A stretch of 11,006 bases of DNA. Origin: Cellvibrionales bacterium UBA2034 (GTDB lineage: Bacteria > Pseudomonadota > Gammaproteobacteria > Pseudomonadales > UBA7239). Shown piece after piece: positions 1 through 10,590 of this stretch. Below the pieces are notes generated by a model that made no database searches, was not told the origin of the DNA, and saw nothing but the letters and a program-made list of their open reading frames with translations. Made by a program: the position numbers and the translations under genes. The stretch spans positions 1 through 11,006 of the forward strand of contig DDBK01000004.1 in the NCBI GenBank assembly GCA_002333095.1, in the 5' to 3' direction. Numbering within the stretch: the stretch's first letter is position 1; the number at the start of each line of letters is the position of its first letter.

Positions 1-545
1 GTGTGGAGCAGCATGGCGTGAATGTCACCATTGCACAGCAGTTGCCAGCTGATCACTTCTGTCAGCAGCAGGGTGTTGGGGAGTTTGGAAGTCAGTACAG
101 CGTGTGTGCCGATATTGTCCGGAATTTCCTGCAACACTTCTTCAGAGTGGCTGCAGTGAAACTGGTAATAACTGGCGCTGGTTTCCAGTTCAATAATCTT
201 GTGTTCCGGTGCATCGAAGAAAATTTCGTCGATACCCGGGTCGTAATAGCCTTCAAAGCGGCCTTCCAGAGGGTCCTCGATATCGGTGCAGGGTACGATG
301 CCGGTCATCCATGGCACGAGACCCACGACCTCGCCGCTATCACGCAATCCCCAACACAGGATTCGCAGTGAGAAATATTTGCCGGGATGGGATTTGTTGC
401 TGTAGAGCATTTCCAGCCCGTCCAGCTCGGCTGACAGGCGTATAAAAGGCGCCTTGGCCAGCTCACTCAGGGGTTTGCGGGAAAAGAGGTCGATGACATT
501 GTCTGGCTTGTCGCGGCCAGCTTCAGGATGGGTAGGCGTACTCAT
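1..545 (-). CDS. Hypothetical protein, 5' part only (runs off the left edge)
   Basis: An open frame of 181 complete codons starts at the ATG complementary to 543-545 and is still open at base 1, so the C-terminus is missing. The start is supported by a strong Shine-Dalgarno, GGAGGT (complement of 551-556), five bases upstream. The protein begins MSTPTHPEAGRDKPDNVIDL and is soluble-looking and acidic. I see no signal peptide, membrane helix or catalytic motif. The middle is rich in Asp, Glu, Tyr and Phe (a stretch like EGYYDPGIDEIFFDAP), followed by a segment that could be beta strands. It is divergent from epmC and shares a short intergenic region with it. I do not recognise the family and assign no function. 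The codon use looks normal and the RBS is good, so I regard it as a real gene. Confidence 0.8.
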   Translation of the reverse strand, partial: MSTPTHPEAGRDKPDNVIDLFSRKPLSELAKAPFIRLSAELDGLEMLYSNKSHPGKYFSLRILCWGLRDSGEVVGLVPWMTGIVPCTDIEDPLEGRFEGYYDPGIDEIFFDAPEHKIIELETSASYYQFHCSHSEEVLQEIPDNIGTHAVLTSKLPNTLLLTEVISWQLLCNGDIHAMLLH

Positions 546-567
546 GGACTACCTCCACCGGGTGGAA

Positions 568-627
568 CTGTAAACGGCTACACGGATGTGGATAGCCCTG
601 TAAAATATCACCCGTTCGCTTTTACAG
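568..627. promoter_or_regulatory. Three CTGTAAA elements in a divergent intergenic region
   Basis: The motif CTGTAAAC lies at 568-575 and CTGTAAAA at 598-605, exactly 30 bases apart in the same orientation. A perfect inverted copy, TTTTACAG, lies at 620-627. The last two form an inverted repeat with 8-base arms and a 14-base spacer. The region separates the minus-strand hypothetical gene from epmC, so it is a plausible operator for either or both. The arm ends resemble the CTGT/ACAG of a LexA box, but the spacing is far too wide for LexA. No convincing -35/-10 pair was found here on either strand. The repeat is seen directly; its regulatory role is inference. Confidence 0.4.
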
Positions 628-685
628 TATCGATTATTTTGCAAAACCACAATACTTGCCGTTAAAAAAGAATATTGAGCACTAT

Positions 686-1246
686 ATGCAGTCACTTTCT
701 ACCAATTCAAGTATGCCAGCTGCATGTGATATCGAGCGTGTGTTCAACGCGGTATTTGCCGGAAATATGAATACAGTGTTGATGGGGGGAGCGCCTGAAC
801 CCTGTTACCTCCCTGCTGATCATGGAGATCCGCGCCACAGGATTTTCTATCGCGAGGATTTTGTCTCCAGTAGCCTGCATGAGATTGCACATTGGCTGGT
901 AGCTGGTCCGGAGCGCAGGTTGCTGCAGGATTGGGGTTACTGGTATGCGCCGGATGGCCGTAATGTGGCTCAACAGCGTGAATTTGAGCGGCTGGAAGTC
1001 AAACCACAGGCATTGGAATGGCTGTTGCACATTGCCTGCGGGTTGCGATTCCGTGTGAGTCTGGACAACCTGGGTGAAGATGCGGGCAATGGCGATGCCT
1101 TCAAGGATCAGGTATACCAACAAGCCTGCAATAACCTTAGACAGGGTGTGAATGCCCGGGCAAGGCAGCTGTATGATGCATTGCGTGCTGCATATGGTGG
1201 ACCTGCATTATCCGCAGTATGTTTTTCGCGCGCCGATCTGGATTAG
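686..1246 (+). CDS. epmC: Elongation factor P hydroxylase EpmC (YfcM family)
   Basis: EpmC hydroxylates the beta-lysylated lysine of elongation factor P, the last step after EpmB and EpmA; EF-P relieves ribosome stalling at polyproline. Recognition rests on the order of family landmarks: EPCYLPADHGDP near residues 38-49, the HEIAHW motif at 65-70 (His65 and His69 of an HExxH-like pattern), the WYAPDGR segment, EVKPQALEW at 104-112 and a SLDNLGED segment. From the ATG at 686 the protein is 186 residues, close to the 182 of E. coli. An in-frame TTG at 656 would add ten residues but has no obvious RBS, so I prefer 686, which has only a weak GAG six bases upstream. It is followed after six bases by pdxB, suggesting co-transcription. 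No efp, epmA or epmB is visible in the window. Confidence 0.9.
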   Translation: MQSLSTNSSMPAACDIERVFNAVFAGNMNTVLMGGAPEPCYLPADHGDPRHRIFYREDFVSSSLHEIAHWLVAGPERRLLQDWGYWYAPDGRNVAQQREFERLEVKPQALEWLLHIACGLRFRVSLDNLGEDAGNGDAFKDQVYQQACNNLRQGVNARARQLYDALRAAYGGPALSAVCFSRADLD

Positions 1247-1252
1247 AAGACA

Positions 1253-2248
1253 ATGCTGGACAGGAAATTGAAGATAGTTGCGGATGAAAACATTGCCTAT
1301 GCAGTCCATTTTTTTGCTGCATTAGGCGAGTTGGTGTTGTTGCCAGGCCGCTCTATTTGCCGCGCAGATGTGCAGGACGCAGATATCCTGCTGGTGAGAT
1401 CTGTCACAGCAGTAAACGGTGCATTGCTGGAAGGAACTGCTGTGCGTTTTGTCGGCAGTTGCACCATTGGAACCGACCATATTGATTTGCAGTGGCTGCA
1501 AGAGAAAAACGTATATTTTGCTTATGCGCCCGGATGTAATGCGCAAGCTGTGGTGGAATATGTTCTGTCTGCTTTGCGGGCGCTTGAGGTGGATTTTTCA
1601 GAGAGCAGGATCGGCATAGTTGGCTGCGGCAATGTAGGCAGCCGATTGTTGCGTAATTTGCATGAGCGTGGCGCTGATGTCGTGGGTTATGATCCTTTTC
1701 TGGAGGGTAGCAATCTGCCACTGGTCGATTTTGAAGCGATACTGGCATGCGATGTCATATGTCTGCACACGCCGCTGACAAAAACAGGTGCTTACCCCAC
1801 GTTTCATCTTTTTGATCAGGCTGTCATCAATAGATTGAAGTCGAATACGGTCTTATTGAATGCCGGGCGCGGCGCAGTGATTGATAACATTGCATTGTTG
1901 ACGCGAATAGAAAACCACAACGATCTAAGTGTAGTGCTGGATGTCTGGGAAAATGAACCGGCCATTAATGGCGATTTATTGGTACATGTTGCTATAGGCA
2001 CGCCACATATCGCCGGTTACAGTGCTGAAGGCAAATTGCGTGGTACTGAAATGGTGTACGAAGCGTTATGTGATGTACTGGGATTCAACCAGGCGGTATC
2101 CCCTGTTGTATTGGGTGGTGATGTCGTCCCCTACAGGATTTTTGTCGACGATGCTGCATTGCGTGAGCAGTATCCGATTGATGGCCCGTTGGCTTTTGAT
2201 CGTTTACGTAAACATTACAAACCGCGTCGTGAGTGTGTAGTGCCATGA
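1253..2248 (+). CDS. pdxB: Erythronate-4-phosphate dehydrogenase
   Basis: PdxB oxidises 4-phosphoerythronate to 2-oxo-3-hydroxy-4-phosphobutanoate in the DXP-dependent branch of pyridoxal phosphate synthesis. It belongs to the D-2-hydroxyacid dehydrogenases. The N-terminus has the KIVADENI signature, and the Rossmann fold carries GIVGCGNVG around residue 121 followed by an acidic residue in GYDPF. The catalytic set is present: Arg206 in NAGRGAV, Glu235 in WENEP and His252 in TPHIAGYS. The protein is 331 residues against 378-380 in E. coli and Pseudomonas. The shortage is all in the C-terminal dimerisation domain: about 20 residues are missing from its middle, and it stops just after the conserved LRKHYKPRRE. 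ATG 1253 has no strong RBS; a TTG at 1268 (LKIVADENI) is an alternative. The stop overlaps the zapE start by four bases. Confidence 0.93.
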   Translation: MLDRKLKIVADENIAYAVHFFAALGELVLLPGRSICRADVQDADILLVRSVTAVNGALLEGTAVRFVGSCTIGTDHIDLQWLQEKNVYFAYAPGCNAQAVVEYVLSALRALEVDFSESRIGIVGCGNVGSRLLRNLHERGADVVGYDPFLEGSNLPLVDFEAILACDVICLHTPLTKTGAYPTFHLFDQAVINRLKSNTVLLNAGRGAVIDNIALLTRIENHNDLSVVLDVWENEPAINGDLLVHVAIGTPHIAGYSAEGKLRGTEMVYEALCDVLGFNQAVSPVVLGGDVVPYRIFVDDAALREQYPIDGPLAFDRLRKHYKPRRECVVP

Positions 2249-3327
2249 CTCCCTTGCAGCGTTACCAGCAGGATTTGTTGCGCCCTGATTTTGTCGCTGA
2301 CCCTGCCCAGAAGATCGCTGTTGAACATCTGCAGCGCTTGTATGACGATCTGCTGGCGCAAGCTGATACGGGTGGTTTGTTATCCAGCCTTTTTCGCCGC
2401 AAAAAGCAGCCTTGTCGGGGTTTGTATTTCTGGGGCGGGGTAGGGCGGGGCAAAACGTATTTAATGGATACTTTCTTTGAATCCTTGCCGTTTGAGAAGA
2501 AATTGCGTTTGCATTTCCATCGATTCATGCGGCGTGTGCATCAGGAAATCCGCACACTCAAAGACCAGAAAAATCCGCTGGATACCGTAGCCGATCGCAT
2601 AGCCAGTGAAGCCATGGTTCTGTGTTTTGATGAGTTTTTCGTGTCCGATATTGCAGATGCCATGATTCTGGGTAATTTGATGGATAAATTGTTTGCTCGT
2701 GGTGTCAGTCTCGTCGCCACATCGAATATCGTTCCGGATCGCCTTTACGAGAATGGTCTGCAACGTGAGCGATTCCTGCCGGCTATTGCCATACTGAAAG
2801 CAAATGTTGAAGTGCTGAATGTGGACGGCGGCACGGATTATCGTTTGCGCACACTGGAACAGGCCGAGCTATATCACTGGCCACTGGACGCATCAGCGGA
2901 TGAGACGCTGGCGCACAGTTTTGCAGCACTGTCTCCTGTGCCTGGGCGGGAGCATGTGGAGCTGGAAGTGGAGGGCCGTACTATCCATGCCCGCATGGTG
3001 GCAGATGATGTCGCCTGGTTTGACTTCCCTGCCCTGTGTGACGGCCCCAGATCACAAAATGATTACATCGAACTGGCGCGGGAGTACCACACCGTGCTCA
3101 TTTCCAATATTCCCGCTTTGCATGCCGGTATTGACGACCAGGTTCGTCGTTTTATCAATCTGGTGGATGAGTTCTATGACCGTAGCGTCAATCTGGTGAT
3201 ATCGGCTGAAAAGCCACTGGAGTCACTCTATAGCGGCGGCCGCCTGACCTTTGAATTCCAGCGAACCCAGAGCAGGTTGCTGGAAATGCAATCGCACGAA
3301 TATCTAGCGCGCGAACACAGGCCGTAA
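2245..3327 (+). CDS. zapE: Cell division ATPase ZapE (AFG1 family)
   Basis: ZapE is a Z-ring-associated ATPase of the AFG1/LACE1 family that acts late in constriction. The ATP-binding core is clear. Walker A is GGVGRGKT at residues 64-71 (Lys70), Walker B is LCFDEF with Asp129 and Glu130, and a sensor-like VATSN follows. The N-terminal MTPLQRYQQDL and C-terminal DEFYDR...LVISAE segments are also typical of the family. Length is 360 residues, near the E. coli 375. I chose the ATG at 2245 because it gives the MTPLxRYxxDL start of the family and an ATGA overlap with the pdxB stop. An in-frame GTG at 2233 would add only four residues. Translation is probably coupled to pdxB, since no strong RBS precedes it. 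Confidence 0.93.
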   Translation: MTPLQRYQQDLLRPDFVADPAQKIAVEHLQRLYDDLLAQADTGGLLSSLFRRKKQPCRGLYFWGGVGRGKTYLMDTFFESLPFEKKLRLHFHRFMRRVHQEIRTLKDQKNPLDTVADRIASEAMVLCFDEFFVSDIADAMILGNLMDKLFARGVSLVATSNIVPDRLYENGLQRERFLPAIAILKANVEVLNVDGGTDYRLRTLEQAELYHWPLDASADETLAHSFAALSPVPGREHVELEVEGRTIHARMVADDVAWFDFPALCDGPRSQNDYIELAREYHTVLISNIPALHAGIDDQVRRFINLVDEFYDRSVNLVISAEKPLESLYSGGRLTFEFQRTQSRLLEMQSHEYLAREHRP

Positions 3328-7322
<3,995 letters not shown>

Positions 7323-7343
7323 TTCCCTGGAATTGCCACCGAT

Positions 7344-7634
7344 ATGAAATGGGTGGTTTTGTTGCTGATTGTATTGCTGGGATTCCTGCAATATCGATTG
7401 TGGGTTGGTGAGGGTAGTCTGGCGCAGATTGCAGAGCTGAAGCACGATATCCAGAAACAGCAGTTGGAAAATGCGCATCTCCGGGCTCGTAATCAAGCGC
7501 TGGCAGCTGAAATTGAAGCGTTGAAAAACGGTAGCAGTATCGAGGACCGTGCGCGGCGTGACATGGGCATGATTCGTAAGGATGAAACGTTTGTGCTTAT
7601 TGTAGATGAGCAGGAAAAAGCAAAAAAACCGTGA
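7344..7634 (+). CDS. ftsB: Cell division protein FtsB
   Basis: FtsB is a bitopic inner-membrane protein that joins FtsL and FtsQ in the divisome. The 96-residue product has the standard layout: a single transmembrane helix at about residues 3-19 (WVVLLLIVLLGFLQY), a periplasmic coiled coil at about 25-62 with heptad-spaced hydrophobics, then IEDRARRDMGMIRKDETF, the conserved C-terminal motif that binds FtsQ. It is followed by a short charged tail ending in KAKKP. ATG 7344 lies 21 bases after the eno stop with only a weak GGAA upstream. The stop overlaps the ispD GTG, and a run of seven A lies just before it. Confidence 0.95.
   Translation: MKWVVLLLIVLLGFLQYRLWVGEGSLAQIAELKHDIQKQQLENAHLRARNQALAAEIEALKNGSSIEDRARRDMGMIRKDETFVLIVDEQEKAKKP
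7622..7628 (+). other. Slippery A AAA AAA heptamer at the ftsB/ispD junction
   Basis: Seven consecutive A sit in the ftsB frame as A_AAA_AAA, with codons GCA AAA AAA CCG TGA. After a -1 slip the next codons are ACC then GTG, which is the ispD start and frame, so slippage would yield an FtsB-IspD fusion. A Shine-Dalgarno-like AGGA lies at 7612-7615, six bases before the heptamer. No strong downstream stem-loop was seen. The sequence and frames are direct observations; use as a frameshift site is untested, and a Lys-rich tail is the simple explanation. Confidence 0.3.
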
Positions 7635-8350
7635 ACGCTGAACCTAAAATATGGGCTGTTATTCCTGCTGCAGGCGTTGGAAGCCGGTTTCACGCAGACT
7701 CCCCTGGATTTTCTGGTGCCAAACAATATGCAAGTATCGGTCACGCGACTGTGCTTGAACATAGTGCTGCTGCATTGTTGCAAAATGCACAACTGGAGAA
7801 GGTGGTGATTGCCCTGCATCCAGAAGATACGCGGGGAAAAAAACTGCCGTTGTTACAGCATAATAAAATCTGCTTTGTGCAAGGTGGTGCCCAACGTGCG
7901 GATTCTGTACGGAATGCGTTACTGTATTTGTGTGATTTTGCAGATAAAAATGATTGGGTTCTGGTGCATGATGCAGCGCGCCCATGTCTTTCCCCGGTAG
8001 ATTTGCAATCGTTACTGGACACGCTATATGGTGATCCTGTTGGTGGGATTCTGGCTTCCCCGGCCACAGATACCCTGAAAAAAATTAATGGTAGCGTCAT
8101 CGAGTCCACCGTTGACAGATCAACTATCTGGCAGGCCCAGACGCCACAGATGTTCAGGTTCGGTTTGTTGCTGGAGTGTCTGCAGCAAGCGCAGCAGAAA
8201 CAGCTGTCAGTCACCGACGAAGCTTCTGCCATCGAGGCTGGTGGCCACAAGGCAAAGGTTGTGATGGGTTCACGCAGCAATATCAAGGTCACGTATCCTG
8301 ATGATCTTGCATTGGCTGCTTTTTATTTGCAGTCGGAGAATTTCCTATGA
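7631..8350 (+). CDS. ispD: 2-C-methyl-D-erythritol 4-phosphate cytidylyltransferase
   Basis: IspD transfers CMP from CTP to MEP, giving CDP-methylerythritol, the third step of the MEP isoprenoid pathway. The 239-residue protein has PAAGVGSR at 12-19, [16 protein letters not shown] around 114, the VDRS...WQAQTPQMF segment, TDEASAIE and [10 protein letters not shown], so all conserved blocks are present. The N-terminal nucleotide-binding loop is unusual: between the Pro and Lys of the normal PKQ motif there are five extra residues (GFSGA, 26-30), giving [10 protein letters not shown] with the catalytic Lys at 31. It starts at a GTG inside the ftsB stop (GTGA overlap), with no well-placed RBS, so translation is probably coupled to ftsB. 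The stop overlaps ispF. Confidence 0.96.
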   Translation: MNAEPKIWAVIPAAGVGSRFHADSPGFSGAKQYASIGHATVLEHSAAALLQNAQLEKVVIALHPEDTRGKKLPLLQHNKICFVQGGAQRADSVRNALLYLCDFADKNDWVLVHDAARPCLSPVDLQSLLDTLYGDPVGGILASPATDTLKKINGSVIESTVDRSTIWQAQTPQMFRFGLLLECLQQAQQKQLSVTDEASAIEAGGHKAKVVMGSRSNIKVTYPDDLALAAFYLQSENFL

Positions 8351-8829
8351 CATTTCGTGTTGGCCAAGGATATGACGTGCATCGCTTTGGCTCAGGTGAT
8401 CATGTCATGCTGTGTGGTATCCGGGTGTCGCATACGCAAGGCATAATTGCGCATTCGGATGGCGATGTAGCAATTCACGCACTATGCGATGCATTGCTGG
8501 GTGCATTGGCGCTAGGCGATATCGGAACACATTTTCCTGATACTGATCCGGCTTATAAGAATGCGGACAGCTGCGCCTTGCTTGGCAATGTCTATCACCT
8601 GATATCCCGGCAAGGATGGCGTCTGGCTAATGCTGATATCACTATCATCGCTGAAGCGCCCAAAGTATTGCCTTATCGCGAACAGATGCAGCACCGCTTG
8701 GCAAATGTGTTGGATGTGCCGCTGGATACCATCAGTGTAAAGGCAACTACAACAGAAAAACTTGGATTTGAAGGGCGCAAGGAAGGTATCGCGGCCCAGG
8801 CGGTGGTGCTCCTGGAAAAACAGGGATGA
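8347..8829 (+). CDS. ispF: 2-C-methyl-D-erythritol 2,4-cyclodiphosphate synthase
   Basis: IspF cyclises CDP-ME 2-phosphate to MEcPP, releasing CMP, the fifth step of the MEP pathway. The 160-residue protein is full length. The zinc ligands are visible: Asp10 and His12 in GYDVHRF, and His44 in [21 protein letters not shown] follows, and [15 protein letters not shown] near the C-terminus carries the CDP-binding residues. It starts with an ATGA overlap on the ispD stop, with GGAG at 8335-8338 eight bases upstream as a good RBS, and ends in an ATGA overlap with truD. IspE, the intervening step, is not in this window, which is normal. Confidence 0.97.
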   Translation: MTFRVGQGYDVHRFGSGDHVMLCGIRVSHTQGIIAHSDGDVAIHALCDALLGALALGDIGTHFPDTDPAYKNADSCALLGNVYHLISRQGWRLANADITIIAEAPKVLPYREQMQHRLANVLDVPLDTISVKATTTEKLGFEGRKEGIAAQAVVLLEKQG

Positions 8830-9824
8830 CATCAGATTTGCAGTCCGCATTGTTACAATCCACAGGCTTTGAACTGGATTTTCCTCGCGCTTTCCCGGAT
8901 TTGAATGCATCTGCAGATTTCCGTACAGAGCCGGAAGATTTTTTTGTAGATGAGCAATTGGGGTTTGATTTTTCAGGAAGTGGTGAGCATCTCTGTCTGC
9001 TGATAGAAAAGCGTATCCAGAATACTGTCTGGGTGGCCAAACAGCTCGCCGAGTTGGCCGGCATTAAACAGATGGATGTGGGGTACTGTGGGCTTAAGGA
9101 TCGCCATGCTGTCACGCGGCAATGGTTCAGTCTTTACATAGGTTCGCGGGAAATGGACTGGACATCAATCCATCTGGAAGGTTGTACTGTTCTGTCTGGC
9201 GCAAGGCACGACAAGAAATTGCGGCGTGGTATGCATGCTGGCAATGCCTTCCTGATCCGTTTGCGTAATGTCCAGGGTGATGAGAAAGTGCTGGAACAGC
9301 GCTGGCAAGAGATTGCTCGCCAGGGTGTCCCGAATTATTTTGGCGAACAGCGTTTTGGTTATGGCGGCGGGAATCTGTTGCGCGCGCAAGAGTTGCTTCC
9401 GGCACATGCCAGGATCTGGCGCGAACGAAAAAATCAGTTTGCGGTATCGGCAATACGGTCTTACTTGTTTAACCGCGTACTGTCGGACCGTGTTCGTACA
9501 GGGGAATGGCGACATGTCATTGATGGCGACCCGATGGATTATTCAACAGGGCCATTGTGGGGTCGTGGAAGATCTCTCAGTTCCAATGCGTTGGCTCAGC
9601 GAGAGCAGTGCTTGCTCGAACAATATTCCCCTTACTGCGAGAAGCTGGAGCATCTTGGCTTGCAGCAGGAAAGAAGGGCTCTTTTGCTCCAGCCAACCCA
9701 TGTGTCCAGTGTGCGCAATGACAGCAGCTGGCTGTTGGGTTTTTCTCTACCGCCTGGAACATATGCGACATGTGTTTTGCGTGAGCTACTAACGCTGACA
9801 AACCTGCAGCAACACAACCAGTAG
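8826..9824 (+). CDS. truD: tRNA pseudouridine(13) synthase TruD, with an internal deletion
   Basis: TruD converts uridine 13 of tRNA-Glu to pseudouridine. The catalytic aspartate is Asp92 in [14 protein letters not shown] (86-99). GNAF (Asn140, Phe142) and [14 protein letters not shown] from 170 are the other TruD signatures, and the C-terminus keeps the ATCVLRELL block. The protein has 332 residues against about 350. Around residues 235-241 the usual GD...(about 27 residues)...TGPLWG of the TRUD domain is reduced to [13 protein letters not shown], so part of that domain is absent without loss of frame. Catalytic residues are untouched, so activity is plausible. The start overlaps the ispF stop (ATGA). 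It is followed by pcm, not by the surE usually found between them. Confidence 0.94.
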   Translation: MTSDLQSALLQSTGFELDFPRAFPDLNASADFRTEPEDFFVDEQLGFDFSGSGEHLCLLIEKRIQNTVWVAKQLAELAGIKQMDVGYCGLKDRHAVTRQWFSLYIGSREMDWTSIHLEGCTVLSGARHDKKLRRGMHAGNAFLIRLRNVQGDEKVLEQRWQEIARQGVPNYFGEQRFGYGGGNLLRAQELLPAHARIWRERKNQFAVSAIRSYLFNRVLSDRVRTGEWRHVIDGDPMDYSTGPLWGRGRSLSSNALAQREQCLLEQYSPYCEKLEHLGLQQERRALLLQPTHVSSVRNDSSWLLGFSLPPGTYATCVLRELLTLTNLQQHNQ

Positions 9825-9855
9825 TGTCTTGTCGTCCATTGCACTCTACTGCTTG

Positions 9856-9864
9856 TGGTATAGT
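9856..9864 (+). promoter_or_regulatory. Extended -10 promoter candidate upstream of pcm
   Basis: TGGTATAGT matches an extended -10 (TGn followed by TATAGT, five of six to TATAAT). It lies in the truD-pcm gap, about 31 bases before the GTG start of pcm. The -35 is poor (CCATTG at 17-base spacing; TTGCAC is only 14 away), which extended -10 promoters tolerate. It would drive pcm-nlpD and perhaps rpoS beyond the window. Sequence-only inference. Confidence 0.4.
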
Positions 9865-9894
9865 TCTGTCATTGATTCGAGGGTGCGGGGCGCT

Positions 9895-10563
9895 GTGAAC
9901 AGGCTCAATCTTGACGGTATAGGTATGACGTCGCGTCGTACACGTGACAGGCTGATCGAGCGTTTGATGGATCAGGGGATCAGCAATTTCAACGTCATCA
10001 ATGCCATGCGTGAAACGCCAAGGCATATTTTTCTGGATGAGGCACTGGCTCATCGCGCCTATGAAGATGATGCATTACCTATCGGCTACAACCAGACATT
10101 ATCGCAACCTTATACAGTTGCCCGTATGTCGGAGCTGCTACTGTCACGCGGACCCCTATCAAAAGTCCTGGAGATCGGAACAGGTTCTGGTTATCAAACC
10201 GCTATCTTGTCCCAGCTTGCCGACAAGGTTTATAGCATGGAACGTATCGAGCCACTGCTGGATAAAGCACGTCAACGCATGCGCCTGCTGAAGCATGACA
10301 ATGTGTTTCTTCGCCATGCAGATGGCGCCATCGGTTGGGAAGAGGCGGGTCCATTCAATGGCATTCTTTCTGCGGCTGCCCCAATGGAAATTCCTCCGCG
10401 CTTATTGCAACAACTTGCGCCTGGTGGTGTATTGATAACGCCAGTTGGCGGAGACGAGCAGCATCTGGTAATGGTGTATCACAATCCCGAAACGGGCGAG
10501 TATGAGCGTGAGCCAATCGAGCCCGCGCGATTCGTCCCTTTCGTTAGCGGCGTGATGCGCTAA
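9895..10563 (+). CDS. pcm: Protein-L-isoaspartate O-methyltransferase
   Basis: Pcm methylates isoaspartyl residues with S-adenosylmethionine, starting repair of aged proteins in the cytoplasm. The SAM-binding motif I is VLEIGTGSGYQTA (Glu93-Gly99 region, numbered from the GTG). Also present are DEALAHRAYEDDALPIGYNQTLSQP in two conserved blocks, YSMERIEPL (acidic post-I loop) and the ending RFVPFVSGVM. GTG 9895 gives 222 residues and has GAGGG and GCGGGG upstream. The ATG at 9925 gives 212 residues starting MTSRRTRDRL, nearly the same as the 211 I recall for Pseudomonas, and is a serious alternative, though its nearest AGG is too close to act as RBS. A TTG further back at 9829 is unlikely. nlpD follows 27 bases later. 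Confidence 0.93.
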   Translation: MNRLNLDGIGMTSRRTRDRLIERLMDQGISNFNVINAMRETPRHIFLDEALAHRAYEDDALPIGYNQTLSQPYTVARMSELLLSRGPLSKVLEIGTGSGYQTAILSQLADKVYSMERIEPLLDKARQRMRLLKHDNVFLRHADGAIGWEEAGPFNGILSAAAPMEIPPRLLQQLAPGGVLITPVGGDEQHLVMVYHNPETGEYEREPIEPARFVPFVSGVMR

Positions 10564-10590
10564 ATGGCATTTGTTTTTGGTGGGGTAAAC

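Noticed and set aside
3..371. A plus-strand open frame of 122 codons at the left end.
   Set aside because: It is antisense to the minus-strand gene with its strong RBS; its own translation has no recognisable features.
598..627. CTGT...ACAG as a LexA (SOS) box.
   Set aside because: LexA sites have eight bases between CTGT and ACAG; here the span is 22 bases.
7741..8292. A 183-codon minus-strand open frame.
   Set aside because: It is wholly inside ispD and reads as low-quality Cys/Ser-rich sequence; a shadow frame.
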